The notes: generated by a model not told the origin, from the letters alone. DNA of 64,000 bases from Clostridiales bacterium (GCA_031287685.1 JAITSQ010000019.1:1-64000); one strand, 5' to 3'. Positions 24,281 through 33,566 are shown, counted from the first letter of the stretch. Program-made: numbers and translations.

Positions 24281-25366
24281 ATGAAAAACGTGGCTGTGAT
24301 TTTCGGGGGGCAGTCCGCCGAGCACGAAATATCCAAAATGTCGGCGGCGTCGGTTATGCGGGCTATCCCGGAGGACAAATACAAAGTAATCCCCGTGTAT
24401 ATAACGGAGGAGGGGAGATGGCTCCTGTACGACGGCTCGATTGAGAACATAAAGGGCGTGCGGTGGGACAAACTCGGCACCGACGCCATAATGGGCGCGG
24501 GGGCCGACAAGCGCGGCGTGCTCCGCGTCGTGGGGGATAAGGTCAAGAATATCCCGGTGGACATAGTTTTTCCGGTATTGCACGGGAAAAACGGCGAGGA
24601 CGGCGCCATTCAGGGCCTGCTGGAGCTGCAGGGCCTGCCGTACGCGGGCTGCGGGGTGCTGGCTTCGGCGGTGAGCCTTGACAAGGCGTACACGAAAATA
24701 ATCGCCGCGGCGGCGGGCGTGGAGCAGGCTCCGTATCTCGTATTCAACAGGCGCGAGGCCGACGCGCCCGAAAAAATCTCCAAAATAGCGGAGGAAGCCA
24801 GAAAAAGCCTCGGCGCGGCGTGCTTTGTCAAAATAGCCTCGGGCGGCTCGTCAATCGGCGTATGGCGCGCGGCGACGAAAAAAGCCCTGACCGCCGCGCT
24901 GAAAGAGGCGTTCGAGCTTGACCGCCGCGTCGTCATAGAAAAAGAAATAAAAGGGCGGGAGCTTGAGTGCGCCGTCTTGGGCAAGCCGGGGAATTTGACC
25001 GTCTCCCCTGTGGGGGAGGCCGTGCCCGCCGCCGAGTTTTACGATTTTGACGCGAAGTATAAAAGCGAGGAGTCAAAAACCGTCGTCCCCGCCGCCGTGC
25101 CCGAAAAAGTTTCAGAGGAGGTTCGCGGCTTGGCGGCGCGGGTTTTTGAAGCGGTTGACGGGTACGGCCTGGCGCGGGTTGACTTTTTTTACGACGAGGC
25201 GAAACAAAAGGTTTATTTCAACGAAATCAACACAATGCCGGGGTTTACGGCCATAAGTATGTATCCGGTTCTTATGGAGAAAAGCGGGGTCAAACTGCCG
25301 GAATTGCTTGATAAACTGCTGGTTCTGGCTTGCGAGCGGGGGAAAACATGGACGACAGACCGATAG
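24281..25366 (+). CDS. ddl: D-alanine--D-alanine ligase
   Basis: A 361-residue ATP-grasp ligase making the D-Ala-D-Ala of peptidoglycan. Motifs are VAVIFGGQSAEHEISKMSA, FPVLHGKNGEDGAIQG, FVKIASGGSSIGV, IEKEIKGRELECAVLG and VYFNEINTMPGFTAISMYP. The ATG follows GCAGGAGGGA. It overlaps murI by 19 bases, so the two cell wall precursor genes form a unit. A palindromic element immediately precedes the RBS. Confidence 0.96.
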   Translation: MKNVAVIFGGQSAEHEISKMSAASVMRAIPEDKYKVIPVYITEEGRWLLYDGSIENIKGVRWDKLGTDAIMGAGADKRGVLRVVGDKVKNIPVDIVFPVLHGKNGEDGAIQGLLELQGLPYAGCGVLASAVSLDKAYTKIIAAAAGVEQAPYLVFNRREADAPEKISKIAEEARKSLGAACFVKIASGGSSIGVWRAATKKALTAALKEAFELDRRVVIEKEIKGRELECAVLGKPGNLTVSPVGEAVPAAEFYDFDAKYKSEESKTVVPAAVPEKVSEEVRGLAARVFEAVDGYGLARVDFFYDEAKQKVYFNEINTMPGFTAISMYPVLMEKSGVKLPELLDKLLVLACERGKTWTTDR

Positions 25367-26148
25367 GGATATTTGATTCGGGCGTGGGGGGGCTGACCGT
25401 CGCGGGGGAGTTTCTGAAGCTCCTGCCGGACGAGGAAATAGTATATTTTGGGGACACGGCCCGCGTGCCCTATGGCTCGAAGTCCAAGGAAATAGTGACA
25501 AAATTCAGCGCGCAGATTGTCAGTTTTTTAATTGAAAAAAACGTGAAGGCGGTCGTCGCCGCCTGCAATACCGTAAGCTCAAACTGTTACGAGGCGCTGA
25601 CGGCGCGGTTTGACCTGCCGATTATAGAGGTGGTGTCGGCGGGGGCGGGGGAGGCGGCGCGCATCACGCGGAATAACACCGTCGGCGTAATCGGCACGGA
25701 GCGTACCATAGCCAGCGGGGCTTACGAGCGAATGATAAAGGCGGAAAACCCGGAAATTATCGTTTATTCAAAGGCCTGCCCTCTTTTTGTTCCGCTGGCG
25801 GAGGAGGGCTGGATAAACAACAGCGTGGCCGCCGCCGCCGCCGAAATTTACCTGCAGGAGCTGATTGACAGGGACATAGACTCGCTTATTCTGGGGTGCA
25901 CGCACTACCCGCTGCTGACGGACATAATAACGCGGGCGGCGGGCGGCGTTTCCGTAATCAACCCCGCCGTGCAGGTGGCGCGGAAAATGCGCGCGCTGCT
26001 TGAAAAACGCGGTATGAAGCGGGGAAAGTCGGACAAGCCGGAACATAAGTTTTTTGTCAGCGATAATTCAGGAAAGTTTGACAAAATAAGCAGGATTGTG
26101 CTTGGGAAGGCGTATAAGGCGGAGATTGCCGAAGTGGAGGGATACTGA
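25348..26148 (+). CDS. murI: Glutamate racemase
   Basis: A 266-residue enzyme supplying D-glutamate for peptidoglycan. It starts MDDRPIGIFDSGVGGLTV. The two catalytic cysteines lie in VAACNTVSSNCYEAL and LILGCTHYPLL. VYFGDTARVPYGSKS is also characteristic. The ATG at 25348 lies inside the end of ddl after AGCGGGGGAAAA; an in-frame ATG-like start 18 bases upstream is less well placed. A terminator follows about 35 bases after the stop. Confidence 0.96.
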   Translation: MDDRPIGIFDSGVGGLTVAGEFLKLLPDEEIVYFGDTARVPYGSKSKEIVTKFSAQIVSFLIEKNVKAVVAACNTVSSNCYEALTARFDLPIIEVVSAGAGEAARITRNNTVGVIGTERTIASGAYERMIKAENPEIIVYSKACPLFVPLAEEGWINNSVAAAAAEIYLQELIDRDIDSLILGCTHYPLLTDIITRAAGGVSVINPAVQVARKMRALLEKRGMKRGKSDKPEHKFFVSDNSGKFDKISRIVLGKAYKAEIAEVEGY

Positions 26149-26180
26149 GAAATTTTATTGGTTTTTGCTTGAAGCCAGCC

Positions 26181-26207
26181 GACCCCGGTTTTTCCGGGGT
26201 CTTTTTT
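26181..26207 (+). terminator. Rho-independent terminator of ddl-murI
   Basis: The stem GACCCCGG / CCGGGGTC (26181-26201) with a TTTTT loop is followed by a six-T tract. Confidence 0.9.
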
Positions 26208-26233
26208 GTCGGGATTTGGCGGCGATTTTAGGC

Positions 26234-26262
26234 TTGCAATTAGTCGGCGCTTATGATATACT
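26234..26262 (+). promoter_or_regulatory. Promoter of the tmk-darA-yaaR-holB-ricT-yabB cluster
   Basis: TTGCAA and TATACT are spaced by 17 bases with a TG extended -10, 42 bases before the tmk start and directly after the murI terminator. Confidence 0.75.
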
Positions 26263-26303
26263 GTTAAAAATGTTCGTAAATATACCAATAGCGGTGGTGC
26301 CCG

Positions 26304-26888
26304 ATGTTTATAACTTTCGAGGGCTGCGACGGCAGCGGGAAAACAGTCCAGGCGGGCCTCTTGCGCGACCGCTTGGGGGAGCGGGCGGTTTTGCTGCGCG
26401 AACCCGGCGGCACGGAAGTAGGGGAGCAGATTCGCCGAATTTTAATCTCGAAAGAAAACGGCGCTATGCGCGCCCAAGCCGAGGCCTTGCTTTACGCCGC
26501 CGCCCGCGCGCAGCTCACGGAGGAAAAGATTAAACCCGCGCTGAAACAGGGGCTTACGATAATCTGCGACCGCTTCATTGATTCAAGCGTCGCCTACCAG
26601 TGCTTCGGGCGGGGCCTCCCTCGGGATTTTATCGAGCGGATTAACTCTTTTTCCGCGCCCGAGCCGGACGTGACATTTTTTCTTGACCTGCCTCCGGAAA
26701 AATCGATGCTTCGTATGAAAGAGAGCGGGTTAGACCGGATTGAGCTGGCGGACGCGGAGTTTCACAGGCGGGTGTACGCAGGGTACAAAGCTCTGGCGGC
26801 GGCGGGCGGGCGCTTCGTGGTGGTGGACGCTTCGCGTGAGCGGGACGAAATCCACGAGGAAATAATGAAAACTTTGGTATATATATAA
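26304..26888 (+). CDS. tmk: Thymidylate kinase
   Basis: A 194-residue P-loop kinase making dTDP from dTMP. Motifs are MFITFEGCDGSGKTVQAGLL (P-loop), the DRY-like CDRFIDSSVAYQCFGRGL, and a lid region with KSMLRMKESGLDRIE. It is first in the Bacillus-like tmk-yaaQ-yaaR-holB-yaaT-yabB order. The ATG is preceded by GGTGGTG. Confidence 0.95.
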   Translation: MFITFEGCDGSGKTVQAGLLRDRLGERAVLLREPGGTEVGEQIRRILISKENGAMRAQAEALLYAAARAQLTEEKIKPALKQGLTIICDRFIDSSVAYQCFGRGLPRDFIERINSFSAPEPDVTFFLDLPPEKSMLRMKESGLDRIELADAEFHRRVYAGYKALAAAGGRFVVVDASRERDEIHEEIMKTLVYI

Positions 26889-26934
26889 TTTATACAATAT
26901 ACGAGACTGCGAGATACGAAAGGGGTTTTTACAA

Positions 26935-27261
26935 TTGAAGCTTGTAATGGCGATTATCCACGACGAGGACGCTTTCCAGGTTATGGATAACCTTAACGAA
27001 AAAGGCTTTTCGGTGACTAAACTGGCCAGCACGGGCGGTTTTCTGCGCTCCGGCAACACCACGCTCATATCGGGCGTGCCGAAAGAGCGCGTGCCGGAGC
27101 TTATAGAAATAATCGAAAAACGCTGTAAATCTCGCAAACAGGTGGCCTCCGTCAGCACGGGCCACGGCAACGGGGAGGCGTATGTCCCTTACCCTATGGA
27201 AGTGACCGTGGGCGGCGCGAGCATTTTCGTGATGAACGTAGACGAATTCAAAAAGGTCTGA
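26935..27261 (+). CDS. darA: PII-like cyclic-di-AMP receptor (DarA/PstA/YaaQ)
   Basis: A 108-residue protein of the DUF970 family. MKLVMAIIHDEDAFQVMDNLNEKGF and KLASTGGFLRSGNTTLISGV carry the residues that line the c-di-AMP pocket in characterised homologues. It forms trimers that bind c-di-AMP; downstream targets are poorly known. The start is TTG at 26935, with AAAGGGG upstream. Position between tmk and yaaR is conserved. Confidence 0.92.
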   Translation: MKLVMAIIHDEDAFQVMDNLNEKGFSVTKLASTGGFLRSGNTTLISGVPKERVPELIEIIEKRCKSRKQVASVSTGHGNGEAYVPYPMEVTVGGASIFVMNVDEFKKV

Positions 27262-27268
27262 TGCTGTT

Positions 27269-27706
27269 ATGGATTTGACGATTTCCGAAATATCGAACGT
27301 GCGGGAGACGGAAGCGGTAACTCAAAAGCGAGAGGCTTCGGGCGATTTTGAGTTCACGCTTGCCAAAACCTCCGACGAGCGGCTTATGGAGCGGCTTCAC
27401 GGGCTTATCGACCAGATAACCGACTCCGGCAAGCGTTTGGCCGAACATATGGACGTGTCCGATATGAAGCGCTACCGCGGCCTTGTCAAGGATTTCATCG
27501 GCGAAGTGACGAGCCACAGCCACGAATTCTCTCGGGAGAACTTTCTGGACAGGCGCGGGCGGCACAGGGTCTATGGAATCGTGCGTTTAGTGGATAAAAA
27601 CCTGGACGAGCTGGCTCAAGAGATTTTGAAGCAGGAAAAGGACCATATAAAAATTCTGGATAAAACCGACGAAATCCGGGGCCTGCTTCTGGATATACTG
27701 ATATAA
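27269..27706 (+). CDS. yaaR: YaaR family protein (DUF327)
   Basis: A 145-residue mostly helical protein. LHGLIDQITDSGKRLAEHMDVSDMKRYRGLVKDFIGEV is the family signature, followed by the basic DRRGRHRVYGIVRLVDKNLDEL. The function is not established. It is conserved between darA and holB in Firmicutes. ATG 27269 lies 7 bases after the darA stop. Confidence 0.88.
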   Translation: MDLTISEISNVRETEAVTQKREASGDFEFTLAKTSDERLMERLHGLIDQITDSGKRLAEHMDVSDMKRYRGLVKDFIGEVTSHSHEFSRENFLDRRGRHRVYGIVRLVDKNLDELAQEILKQEKDHIKILDKTDEIRGLLLDILI

Positions 27707-27707
27707 A

Positions 27708-28640
27708 ATGCTGGGATTTAATAAAATTTACGGGCACGAAGCGATAAAAAACCTGTTCATAAAGTCGATTGAGTTGGAGCGGCTGGCTCAAGCGTATTTG
27801 CTGACGGGGGGCGCGGGCTGCGGCAAGAGTCTGCTGGCGGAGGTTTTCGCGGCGGCGGCTCTTTGCGAAGGGCGCGGCGGGGGCGTTAAGCCCTGCGGCT
27901 CCTGCGCGGCCTGCCGCGCTATGGAAAGCGGCTCCTGCGCCGACCTCTTTTTTGTAACGCCGGCGGACGGGCGCAAGACAATCGGCGTTGGGGACATTCG
28001 CGAGCAAGTCGGAGACAGGCTGTACGAGCCACCTTACCGGTTCGCGCGCAAAATTTTCATATTCCCCGACGGGGACGCCCTGACTCCGCAGGCCCAGAAC
28101 GCCCTGCTTAAAATGCTTGAGGAGCCGCCGGATTACGCCGTATTTATCATAACGGCGCGGAGCGCGGAGCGCTTCCTTCCGACGGTGCGCTCCCGCGCGG
28201 CGCTCTGCCGCCTTTTGCCGCTTCACGAGGATTTGGTGCGGGAATATCTCAAAAAAGCGGGCCTTTCGCCGGATTTGGCGGCTTTCGCGGGCGGGAGCAT
28301 AGGCGCCGCGCTGAGCCTCAGGGATAACCCCGAGTTTGAGAAAACCCTTGAGTTCTGCCGGAAAATAAAGGCTTCGCAAAACTCGGCAAGCGCCTTGGAC
28401 GCGCTGTCCCTCGCCAAGGAAGCGGAAAATTTTAAAGCGGCGCCGTCCGAGCTTCTGGACGCGCTGTATAATATGTACGGCGCGGATTTACGGGCTTTCG
28501 CGGCGAAAAACGAAAAGCGCCCCGCGCGGGAGGCCGGGCGGCGGCTTGAGGAGATTCTCCGCGCCAAGGCGGCGCTTTCGCGCAACGCGGGCTTCGCTAT
28601 GACTATGGACGCGCTTATGCTCGGCTTGGCGGGTTTATAA
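27708..28640 (+). CDS. holB: DNA polymerase III delta-prime subunit
   Basis: A 310-residue clamp-loader AAA+ protein. The Walker A-like loop is LLTGGAGCGKSLLAEV. The zinc module CEGRGGGVKPCGSCAACRAM has four cysteines. QNALLKMLEEPPDYAVFIITA is the sensor-1 region typical of delta-prime. It helps load the sliding clamp at replication forks. The ATG starts one base after the yaaR stop. Confidence 0.93.
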   Translation: MLGFNKIYGHEAIKNLFIKSIELERLAQAYLLTGGAGCGKSLLAEVFAAAALCEGRGGGVKPCGSCAACRAMESGSCADLFFVTPADGRKTIGVGDIREQVGDRLYEPPYRFARKIFIFPDGDALTPQAQNALLKMLEEPPDYAVFIITARSAERFLPTVRSRAALCRLLPLHEDLVREYLKKAGLSPDLAAFAGGSIGAALSLRDNPEFEKTLEFCRKIKASQNSASALDALSLAKEAENFKAAPSELLDALYNMYGADLRAFAAKNEKRPAREAGRRLEEILRAKAALSRNAGFAMTMDALMLGLAGL

Positions 28641-28657
28641 AAGAAAGGCGGCGACGA

Positions 28658-29533
28658 ATGGCTTCGGTAGTGGGCGTTAAATTCAAAAAATCATCAAAAG
28701 TGCATAATTTCGACCCGTGCGGCCTGCGGCTTGAGCCGGGGACGAGCGTAATAGCCGAAACGGCGCGCGGCCTTGAAATGGGCGTCGTTGAAACAAGCAG
28801 CAGGGAACTGCCGAACGCCTCCCTTAATTCCCTGCGGAAAATTACGCGGACGGCCACGGAGGCTGATTTGCGGCAGGACGCGCGCAACCGCAAGCGGGAG
28901 GAGGAGGCTTGGGAGACTTTCGTGAAAAAGGCCGCCGAGCACCGGTTGGAGATGAACCTCGTAAACGTGGAGATGACCTTCGACGCGTCTAAGATAATAT
29001 TTTATTTCACGGCGAACGGGCGCGTGGATTTTCGTGAGCTTGTGAAGGCTTTGGCCACTTTTTTCAAGATGCGCATAGAGCTGCGCCAGATAGGCGTGCG
29101 CGACGAGGCCCAGATTCTCAACAGCATAGCCGTCTGCGGGCGCGCCCTGTGTTGCAGCAGTTTCCTGAGTGATTTTCAGCCTGTCTCCATTAAAATGGCG
29201 AAAGACCAGAATATTTCTCTCAACCCGGCCAAGATTTCCGGGGTTTGCGGGCGGCTGATGTGCTGCCTGAAATACGAACAGGACACGTATGAACAGCTCG
29301 GAAAGGGTCTGCCTTCCACGGGGGATACTGTGAGCACGCCGGACGGCTCCGGAGAGGTTCTTTCCGTGACCCCTCTGCGCCGGCTCGTCAAAGTCGCCGT
29401 TAAGAAAAACGCCGGGGAAGAGGTGGAGGTGGCCGCGTACAGCGCCGATGAAATTAAGATTCTGAAGCGCGGCAAGCCGGAGGAGACAGTGACTACCCAT
29501 AAAAAAGGCGCGTCGTATGACAAAAGGCCGTGA
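28658..29533 (+). CDS. ricT: PSP1-domain protein RicT (YaaT)
   Basis: A 291-residue protein. The PSP1 domain (about 60-150) includes MNLVNVEMTFDASKIIFYFTANGRVDF. A cysteine-rich segment CGRALCCSSFL...GVCGRLMCCLKYE supplies iron-sulfur ligands. In Bacillus the RicAFT complex carries [4Fe-4S] clusters and promotes RNase Y-dependent mRNA maturation, affecting sporulation and competence. The C-terminal tail is variable. It overlaps yabB by 17 bases. Confidence 0.92.
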   Translation: MASVVGVKFKKSSKVHNFDPCGLRLEPGTSVIAETARGLEMGVVETSSRELPNASLNSLRKITRTATEADLRQDARNRKREEEAWETFVKKAAEHRLEMNLVNVEMTFDASKIIFYFTANGRVDFRELVKALATFFKMRIELRQIGVRDEAQILNSIAVCGRALCCSSFLSDFQPVSIKMAKDQNISLNPAKISGVCGRLMCCLKYEQDTYEQLGKGLPSTGDTVSTPDGSGEVLSVTPLRRLVKVAVKKNAGEEVEVAAYSADEIKILKRGKPEETVTTHKKGASYDKRP

Positions 29534-30287
29534 CGACGAAATCTTGCGCCTTTTCGGCGAAACGCCGGAAACCGCCCGCCTTGACGACCTCCACAGGGGC
29601 GGTCTGCGCCTTTTGCAGGATCCGTCCTGTTTCTGTTTCGGGTGCGACGCGGTGCTCCTGTCGGCGTTCGCGCGGGCGCGCGCCGGAGAATCCGCGCTTG
29701 ATTTGTGTTCCGGCTCAGGCGTGGTGCCGGTGCTTATGACGGCGAAGACGGAGGCCGGGCGTTTCGCGGCTGTAGAAATCCTTCCGAGGCAGGCTGAGCT
29801 TCTGCGGAAAAACATCGCGCTGAACGGCCTTTCGGAGAAGATGACCGCGACTGAGGGCGACGTCAAGTATCTCTCCGAATATGTCGAGAAGTCGTCCTTT
29901 GACGTTGTGACGGCCAACCCGCCGTATATCCGGGCCGGGAGCGGCGTTAAAAACCCGGACGAAAACCGCGCCGCCGCGCGCCACGAAACGCGCCTGACCC
30001 TGCCGGAGCTTCTGGCGGGCGCCGCTTACGCGCTCCGGGAGCGCGGGCGGCTTTATATGATTCACCGGCCGGGGCGCCTGCCCGAAGTAATGGCGGAGCT
30101 TGCCGCTCGCGGCTTGTCGCCAAGGAAACTGCGTATGGTTCAGCCCAAATTACATAAAAAGCCGGCGATGTTTCTGATAGAGGCGGTAAAGGGCGGCGGG
30201 GACGGCCTGACCGTCCTGCCGGCGCTGATTATCCATAACGGCGACGGTTCGTACACTGACGAAGTTTACGATATATATTATAATTAA
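29517..30287 (+). CDS. tRNA1(Val) A37 N6-methyltransferase family (YabB/TrmN6)
   Basis: A 256-residue SAM-dependent methyltransferase. ALDLCSGSGVVPVLM is motif I and VVTANPPYIRAG is the NPPY catalytic motif of N6-adenine methyltransferases. The family methylates A37 of tRNA1(Val) in E. coli; in Firmicutes the exact substrate is less certain. The gene sits last in the tmk cluster as in Bacillus. Confidence 0.88.
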   Translation: MTKGRDDEILRLFGETPETARLDDLHRGGLRLLQDPSCFCFGCDAVLLSAFARARAGESALDLCSGSGVVPVLMTAKTEAGRFAAVEILPRQAELLRKNIALNGLSEKMTATEGDVKYLSEYVEKSSFDVVTANPPYIRAGSGVKNPDENRAAARHETRLTLPELLAGAAYALRERGRLYMIHRPGRLPEVMAELAARGLSPRKLRMVQPKLHKKPAMFLIEAVKGGGDGLTVLPALIIHNGDGSYTDEVYDIYYN

Positions 30288-30317
30288 GAACCTATTTTAA
30301 GGAAGGGACGGAATAAA

Positions 30318-31499
30318 ATGCCAAACCGCTTTTCGGAGTTCGGCGGGCAATACGTGCCGGAGACGCTGATGAACGCGCTTATAGAGCTTGAGGAGGCGTA
30401 TGACCGCCTCAAGGGCGACGCGGGTTTTCAGGCGGAGCTGGCGCGGCTTTACGCGGAATACGCGGGCCGGCCTTCCCTGCTTTATTTCGCCGAAAAAATG
30501 ACGAAAGACCTTGGCGGGGCGCGGGTTTACCTAAAGCGTGAGGACTTGAACCACACCGGTTCGCACAAAATAAACAACGTGCTTGGGCAAGCCCTGCTCG
30601 CCAAAAAAATGGGCAAGACGCGCCTCATAGCCGAGACCGGAGCGGGGCAGCACGGCGTGGCGGCGGCGACGGCGGCGGCTCTTTTCGGTATGGAGTGCGA
30701 GGTTTTTATGGGCGCGGAGGACGCGCGGCGGCAGGCGCTGAACGTCTACCGTATGGAGCTTCTGGGCACGAAGGTCACCGCCGTGCGCAGCGGCACGGCC
30801 ACCCTCAAGGACGCGGTCAGCGAGGCCCTGCGCCGATGGACGGCGGAATCGGGCACGACGCATTACTTAATCGGCTCGGTTATGGGTCCGCACCCTTTCC
30901 CGACGATTGTGCGGGATTTTCAGAAAATCATCGGCGAGGAAGCCAAACGGCAGATTCTCGCCGCGGAGGGGAAGCTGCCCGCGGCGGTCATAGCCTGCGT
31001 GGGCGGCGGCAGCAACGCTATCGGAGCGTTTTACGATTTTATCGGAGACGAGGGCGTGCGGCTTATCGGCGCGGAGGCGGCGGGCCGGGGCGTGGACACG
31101 CCTCACCACGCGGCGACGCTTACCAAGGGCCGGCTCGGCATTTTTCACGGTATGAAGTCATATTTTCTGCAGGACGCGGACGGGCAAATCGCCCCGGTTT
31201 ACTCTATTTCGGCGGGGCTTGACTACCCCGGCATAGGGCCGGAGCACGCGCACCTGCACAAGACCGGCCGTGCCGAGTATTACCCCGTGACGGACGGGGA
31301 GGCGGTTGCGGCATTTGAATACCTGGCGCGGACGGAAGGGATTATCTGCGCGATAGAAAGCGCCCACGCCGTGGCGCAGGCGCTGAAGATAACGCCGGAG
31401 ACGAGCCGGGAGGACTCGGTTATAATCTGCCTGTCGGGCCGGGGGGATAAGGACGTGGCGGAAATAGCGGCGATTAAGGAAAGGGGCGCGTCGAAATGA
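30318..31499 (+). CDS. trpB: Tryptophan synthase beta chain
   Basis: A 393-residue PLP enzyme condensing indole with serine. It has [17 protein letters not shown], the PLP lysine in [33 protein letters not shown], and the phosphate loop VGGGSNAIG. This is the TrpB1 type with the trpA partner overlapping by 4 bases. No other trp genes are near, so the pair may serve salvage of indole or the rest of the pathway lies elsewhere. RBS AAGGAAGGGACGG. Confidence 0.96.
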   Translation: MPNRFSEFGGQYVPETLMNALIELEEAYDRLKGDAGFQAELARLYAEYAGRPSLLYFAEKMTKDLGGARVYLKREDLNHTGSHKINNVLGQALLAKKMGKTRLIAETGAGQHGVAAATAAALFGMECEVFMGAEDARRQALNVYRMELLGTKVTAVRSGTATLKDAVSEALRRWTAESGTTHYLIGSVMGPHPFPTIVRDFQKIIGEEAKRQILAAEGKLPAAVIACVGGGSNAIGAFYDFIGDEGVRLIGAEAAGRGVDTPHHAATLTKGRLGIFHGMKSYFLQDADGQIAPVYSISAGLDYPGIGPEHAHLHKTGRAEYYPVTDGEAVAAFEYLARTEGIICAIESAHAVAQALKITPETSREDSVIICLSGRGDKDVAEIAAIKERGASK

Positions 31500-32287
31500 A
31501 CAGGATAGACGAAAAATTCAAGGCTCTCGCCGAAGCGGGGAAAAAGGCGTTCATAGCCTTTATCACCTCCGGAGACCCGTCTCTTGAGGACACGGCGCGG
31601 TTCGCGCGGGTTCTGGAGGAGAACGGCGTCGATATTCTGGAGCTGGGCGTGCCGTTTTCAGACCCGGTGGCCGAGGGGCCGACAATCGCCGCCGCGAGTG
31701 AGCGGGCGCTGCGCGGAGGCGTTAAAACCGACGATATTTTCAAAATGGCGGAGGCCCTGCGTCAAACGACGGATATGCCGATTCTTTTTATGCTTTACAT
31801 AAACTCAATTTACGCCTACGGCAAGGAGAAATTTTTTGAAAACTGCGCGGCGGCGGGCGTGGACGGCGTGATAGTGCCTGATTTGCCGTTTGAGGAAAAA
31901 GACGAAATTGAGGGAGACGCTGAAAAGCACGGGCTTTACTCCATACGCCTCATCGCGCCGACCTCCAGGGAGCGGGCCGGGAAAATCGCCGAGGGGGCGC
32001 GAGGCTTTATCTATGCGGTTTCCGTCGCGGGGGTGACGGGCGTGCGGCGGGAATTTAACACGGATTTCGCCGGTTTTTCGGCCGGCATAAAGGAAAAAGC
32101 GGCGGTTCCCGCCGCGGTCGGCTTCGGCATAAAGGACGCGGCGACGGCGAAAGAGCTTGCCGCCTATTTTGACGGCGTTATAATAGGCAGCGCGTTCGTT
32201 GACTTAATCGGCAGGCACGGCGCGGACGCGGGCGGGGGTATAGCGGAGCTGGCGCGGAGCGTGCGCCGCGCGCTCGACAGGCAATAA
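31496..32287 (+). CDS. trpA: Tryptophan synthase alpha chain
   Basis: A 263-residue TIM barrel that cleaves indole-3-glycerol phosphate. Catalytic Glu and Asp lie in [29 protein letters not shown] and [13 protein letters not shown] are also typical. It overlaps trpB at ATGA. Its TAA (32285-32287) touches the T-tract of a convergent minus-strand RNA terminator. No plus-strand terminator with a T-run is seen. Confidence 0.95.
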   Translation: MNRIDEKFKALAEAGKKAFIAFITSGDPSLEDTARFARVLEENGVDILELGVPFSDPVAEGPTIAAASERALRGGVKTDDIFKMAEALRQTTDMPILFMLYINSIYAYGKEKFFENCAAAGVDGVIVPDLPFEEKDEIEGDAEKHGLYSIRLIAPTSRERAGKIAEGARGFIYAVSVAGVTGVRREFNTDFAGFSAGIKEKAAVPAAVGFGIKDAATAKELAAYFDGVIIGSAFVDLIGRHGADAGGGIAELARSVRRALDRQ

Positions 32288-32512
32288 AAAAGACCGATTA
32301 AAAATCGGTCCATAAAACCCCAAAATGCCGGCCTATATTTTGACACCTATCAAAATGATAGGTGGGTGCCCGCAGCTGCCTTTCCGCATTCCTCCGACCC
32401 GGTGGGATAACCCCCGGGATACTTTCAAGGCCCGGCGTACACGCGGCGATTAGGACTCCCTTTTACTCGATGTAGGTTCAAAATAATAGGTTGTCGAGCA
32501 TCTCAGGAAATT
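32286..32512 (-). ncRNA. ssrS: Probable 6S RNA
   Basis: A minus-strand transcript unit about 227 bases long. It is framed by a promoter (below) and a terminator, GACCGATTTTTAATCGGTC (32292-32310) plus six Ts. A long closing helix pairs CCTATTATTTTGA (32478-32490) with TCAAAATATAGG (32332-32343). The 5' strand has GAACCTACATCGAG and AAAAGGGAGTCC, which resemble clostridial 6S RNAs. The 3' side has a small hairpin CACCTATC/GATAGGTG, and GC-rich stems form the distal arm. 6S RNA binds sigma-70-type RNA polymerase. The identification rests on structure and remembered sequence resemblance. A different structured RNA is possible; SRP RNA is unlikely because its conserved loop is absent. Confidence 0.65.
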
Positions 32513-32518
32513 TTATTT

Positions 32519-32547
32519 ATTATATAATAGGATGCGGCGAAACGCAA
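32519..32547 (-). promoter_or_regulatory. Promoter of the 6S-like RNA
   Basis: Minus-strand TTGCGT and TATAAT are spaced by exactly 17 bases, placing the transcription start near 32512. Confidence 0.75.
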
Positions 32548-32639
32548 GGGCTATTCGCAAATTTTATAAAAAATTAATAAAGTCGGAAAAAAAGCAAACT
32601 TATAACTTTACGCTTACCGGGATTTTTTGAAAAATATAG

Positions 32640-32668
32640 TTGCAACAGGTAAAAAAACGTGCTATAAT
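32640..32668 (+). promoter_or_regulatory. Promoter of the DUF2225 gene
   Basis: TTGCAA and TATAAT with a 17-base spacer lie about 30 bases before the coding start. Together with the 6S promoter this accounts for the gap 32288-32696. Confidence 0.8.
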
Positions 32669-32696
32669 ATCGTTAAGTATGTCAGTATAGGAAGAA

Positions 32697-33518
32697 GTGT
32701 TGACTGTGGCGGAGCAAGCCTTTGAAATGGCGTTCAAATCGGCTGAGGAAATCGTGGGCGCCTGCACGGTTGAAAAAAGCTATGACTGCGGAGTTTGCGA
32801 GACCAGCTTTAAGGCGCGCGTGTCACGGTCCACTAAGCTGCGTTTTTCGTCAACCGACGCGGATTTACACCCGAACTTTAACCCGATGGACCCAATGCTT
32901 TACGACGTCATAATATGCCCGCATTGCGGGTACGCCTCTATGACGATGTATTGGAACAAACTTACGGAACTTCAGATTAAAAGCCTTAACGAAATTTTTG
33001 AAATTTCCAAAAATCCCCCTATGTTCGGCAAAGTCGTGGGCTTCCGTGAGGCTATGGAAAAATATAAGCGCGCGCTTCTTTCGTCCGTAGTTAAGGGCGC
33101 GAAGCACAGCGAGCAAGGCTATGTCTGCCTCAAGCTGGCGTGGCTCAACCGCCTTGTGAATAACAATCGGGGTTATATTCTATTTATAAGCAAGGCCCTG
33201 CGCCATCTTGAAAAGGCCTACACTCAGGAAAATTTCCCGATATGCACTATGGACGAGCCGACGTTGGGTTATTTGCTGGCGTATTGCAATTACTACTTAT
33301 ATCATTATGACGAAGCCTTGCGCTGGCTTGGGAAAATCCTGCCGACCGCGGAACTGCCTCAGCGCCTGCGCGATAAAGCGCTTGACCTGAAAGAATCCAT
33401 TAAGGCTCACCAGGCGGAGGAAAGCGCGGGCAAGGGAGACATAGATAAGCAGCTGATGGACGAGTTTGAGAAGGTCAAGGGTTCGGAGAGGGATATGATT
33501 GACGAAATAATACTTTAG
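32697..33518 (+). CDS. DUF2225 zinc-binding protein
   Basis: A 273-residue protein of the DUF2225 family. N-terminal cysteines YDCGVCETSFKARV and YDVIICPHCGYASMTMYW form two CxxC pairs typical of the family. The C-terminal half is helical and TPR-like (YNYYLYHYDEALRWLGKI-type helix). The function is unknown. The start could be GTG 32697, TTG 32700 or GTG 32706; the weak AGGAAGA site does not decide. A hairpin follows the stop. Confidence 0.85.
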   Translation: MLTVAEQAFEMAFKSAEEIVGACTVEKSYDCGVCETSFKARVSRSTKLRFSSTDADLHPNFNPMDPMLYDVIICPHCGYASMTMYWNKLTELQIKSLNEIFEISKNPPMFGKVVGFREAMEKYKRALLSSVVKGAKHSEQGYVCLKLAWLNRLVNNNRGYILFISKALRHLEKAYTQENFPICTMDEPTLGYLLAYCNYYLYHYDEALRWLGKILPTAELPQRLRDKALDLKESIKAHQAEESAGKGDIDKQLMDEFEKVKGSERDMIDEIIL

Positions 33519-33539
33519 CCCGAGAAATGAGATTTACGG

Positions 33540-33566
33540 CAAAGGCGTATACTGCGCCTTTGTTTT
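33540..33566 (+). terminator. Probable terminator after the DUF2225 gene
   Basis: The stem CAAAGGCG / CGCCTTTG with a 7-base loop is followed by only four Ts. It is placed between the DUF2225 gene and htpG and may be partial. Confidence 0.6.

Noticed and set aside
28694-29917. Minus-strand open frame (407 codons) across ricT and yabB
   Set aside because: Crosses the boundary of two conserved plus-strand genes and shows no family features.
32286-32512. SRP (4.5S/6S-type) RNA or tmRNA
   Set aside because: The GGAA-loop consensus of SRP RNA and the tRNA-like ends of tmRNA are not seen; the long closing helix and bubble fit 6S RNA better.
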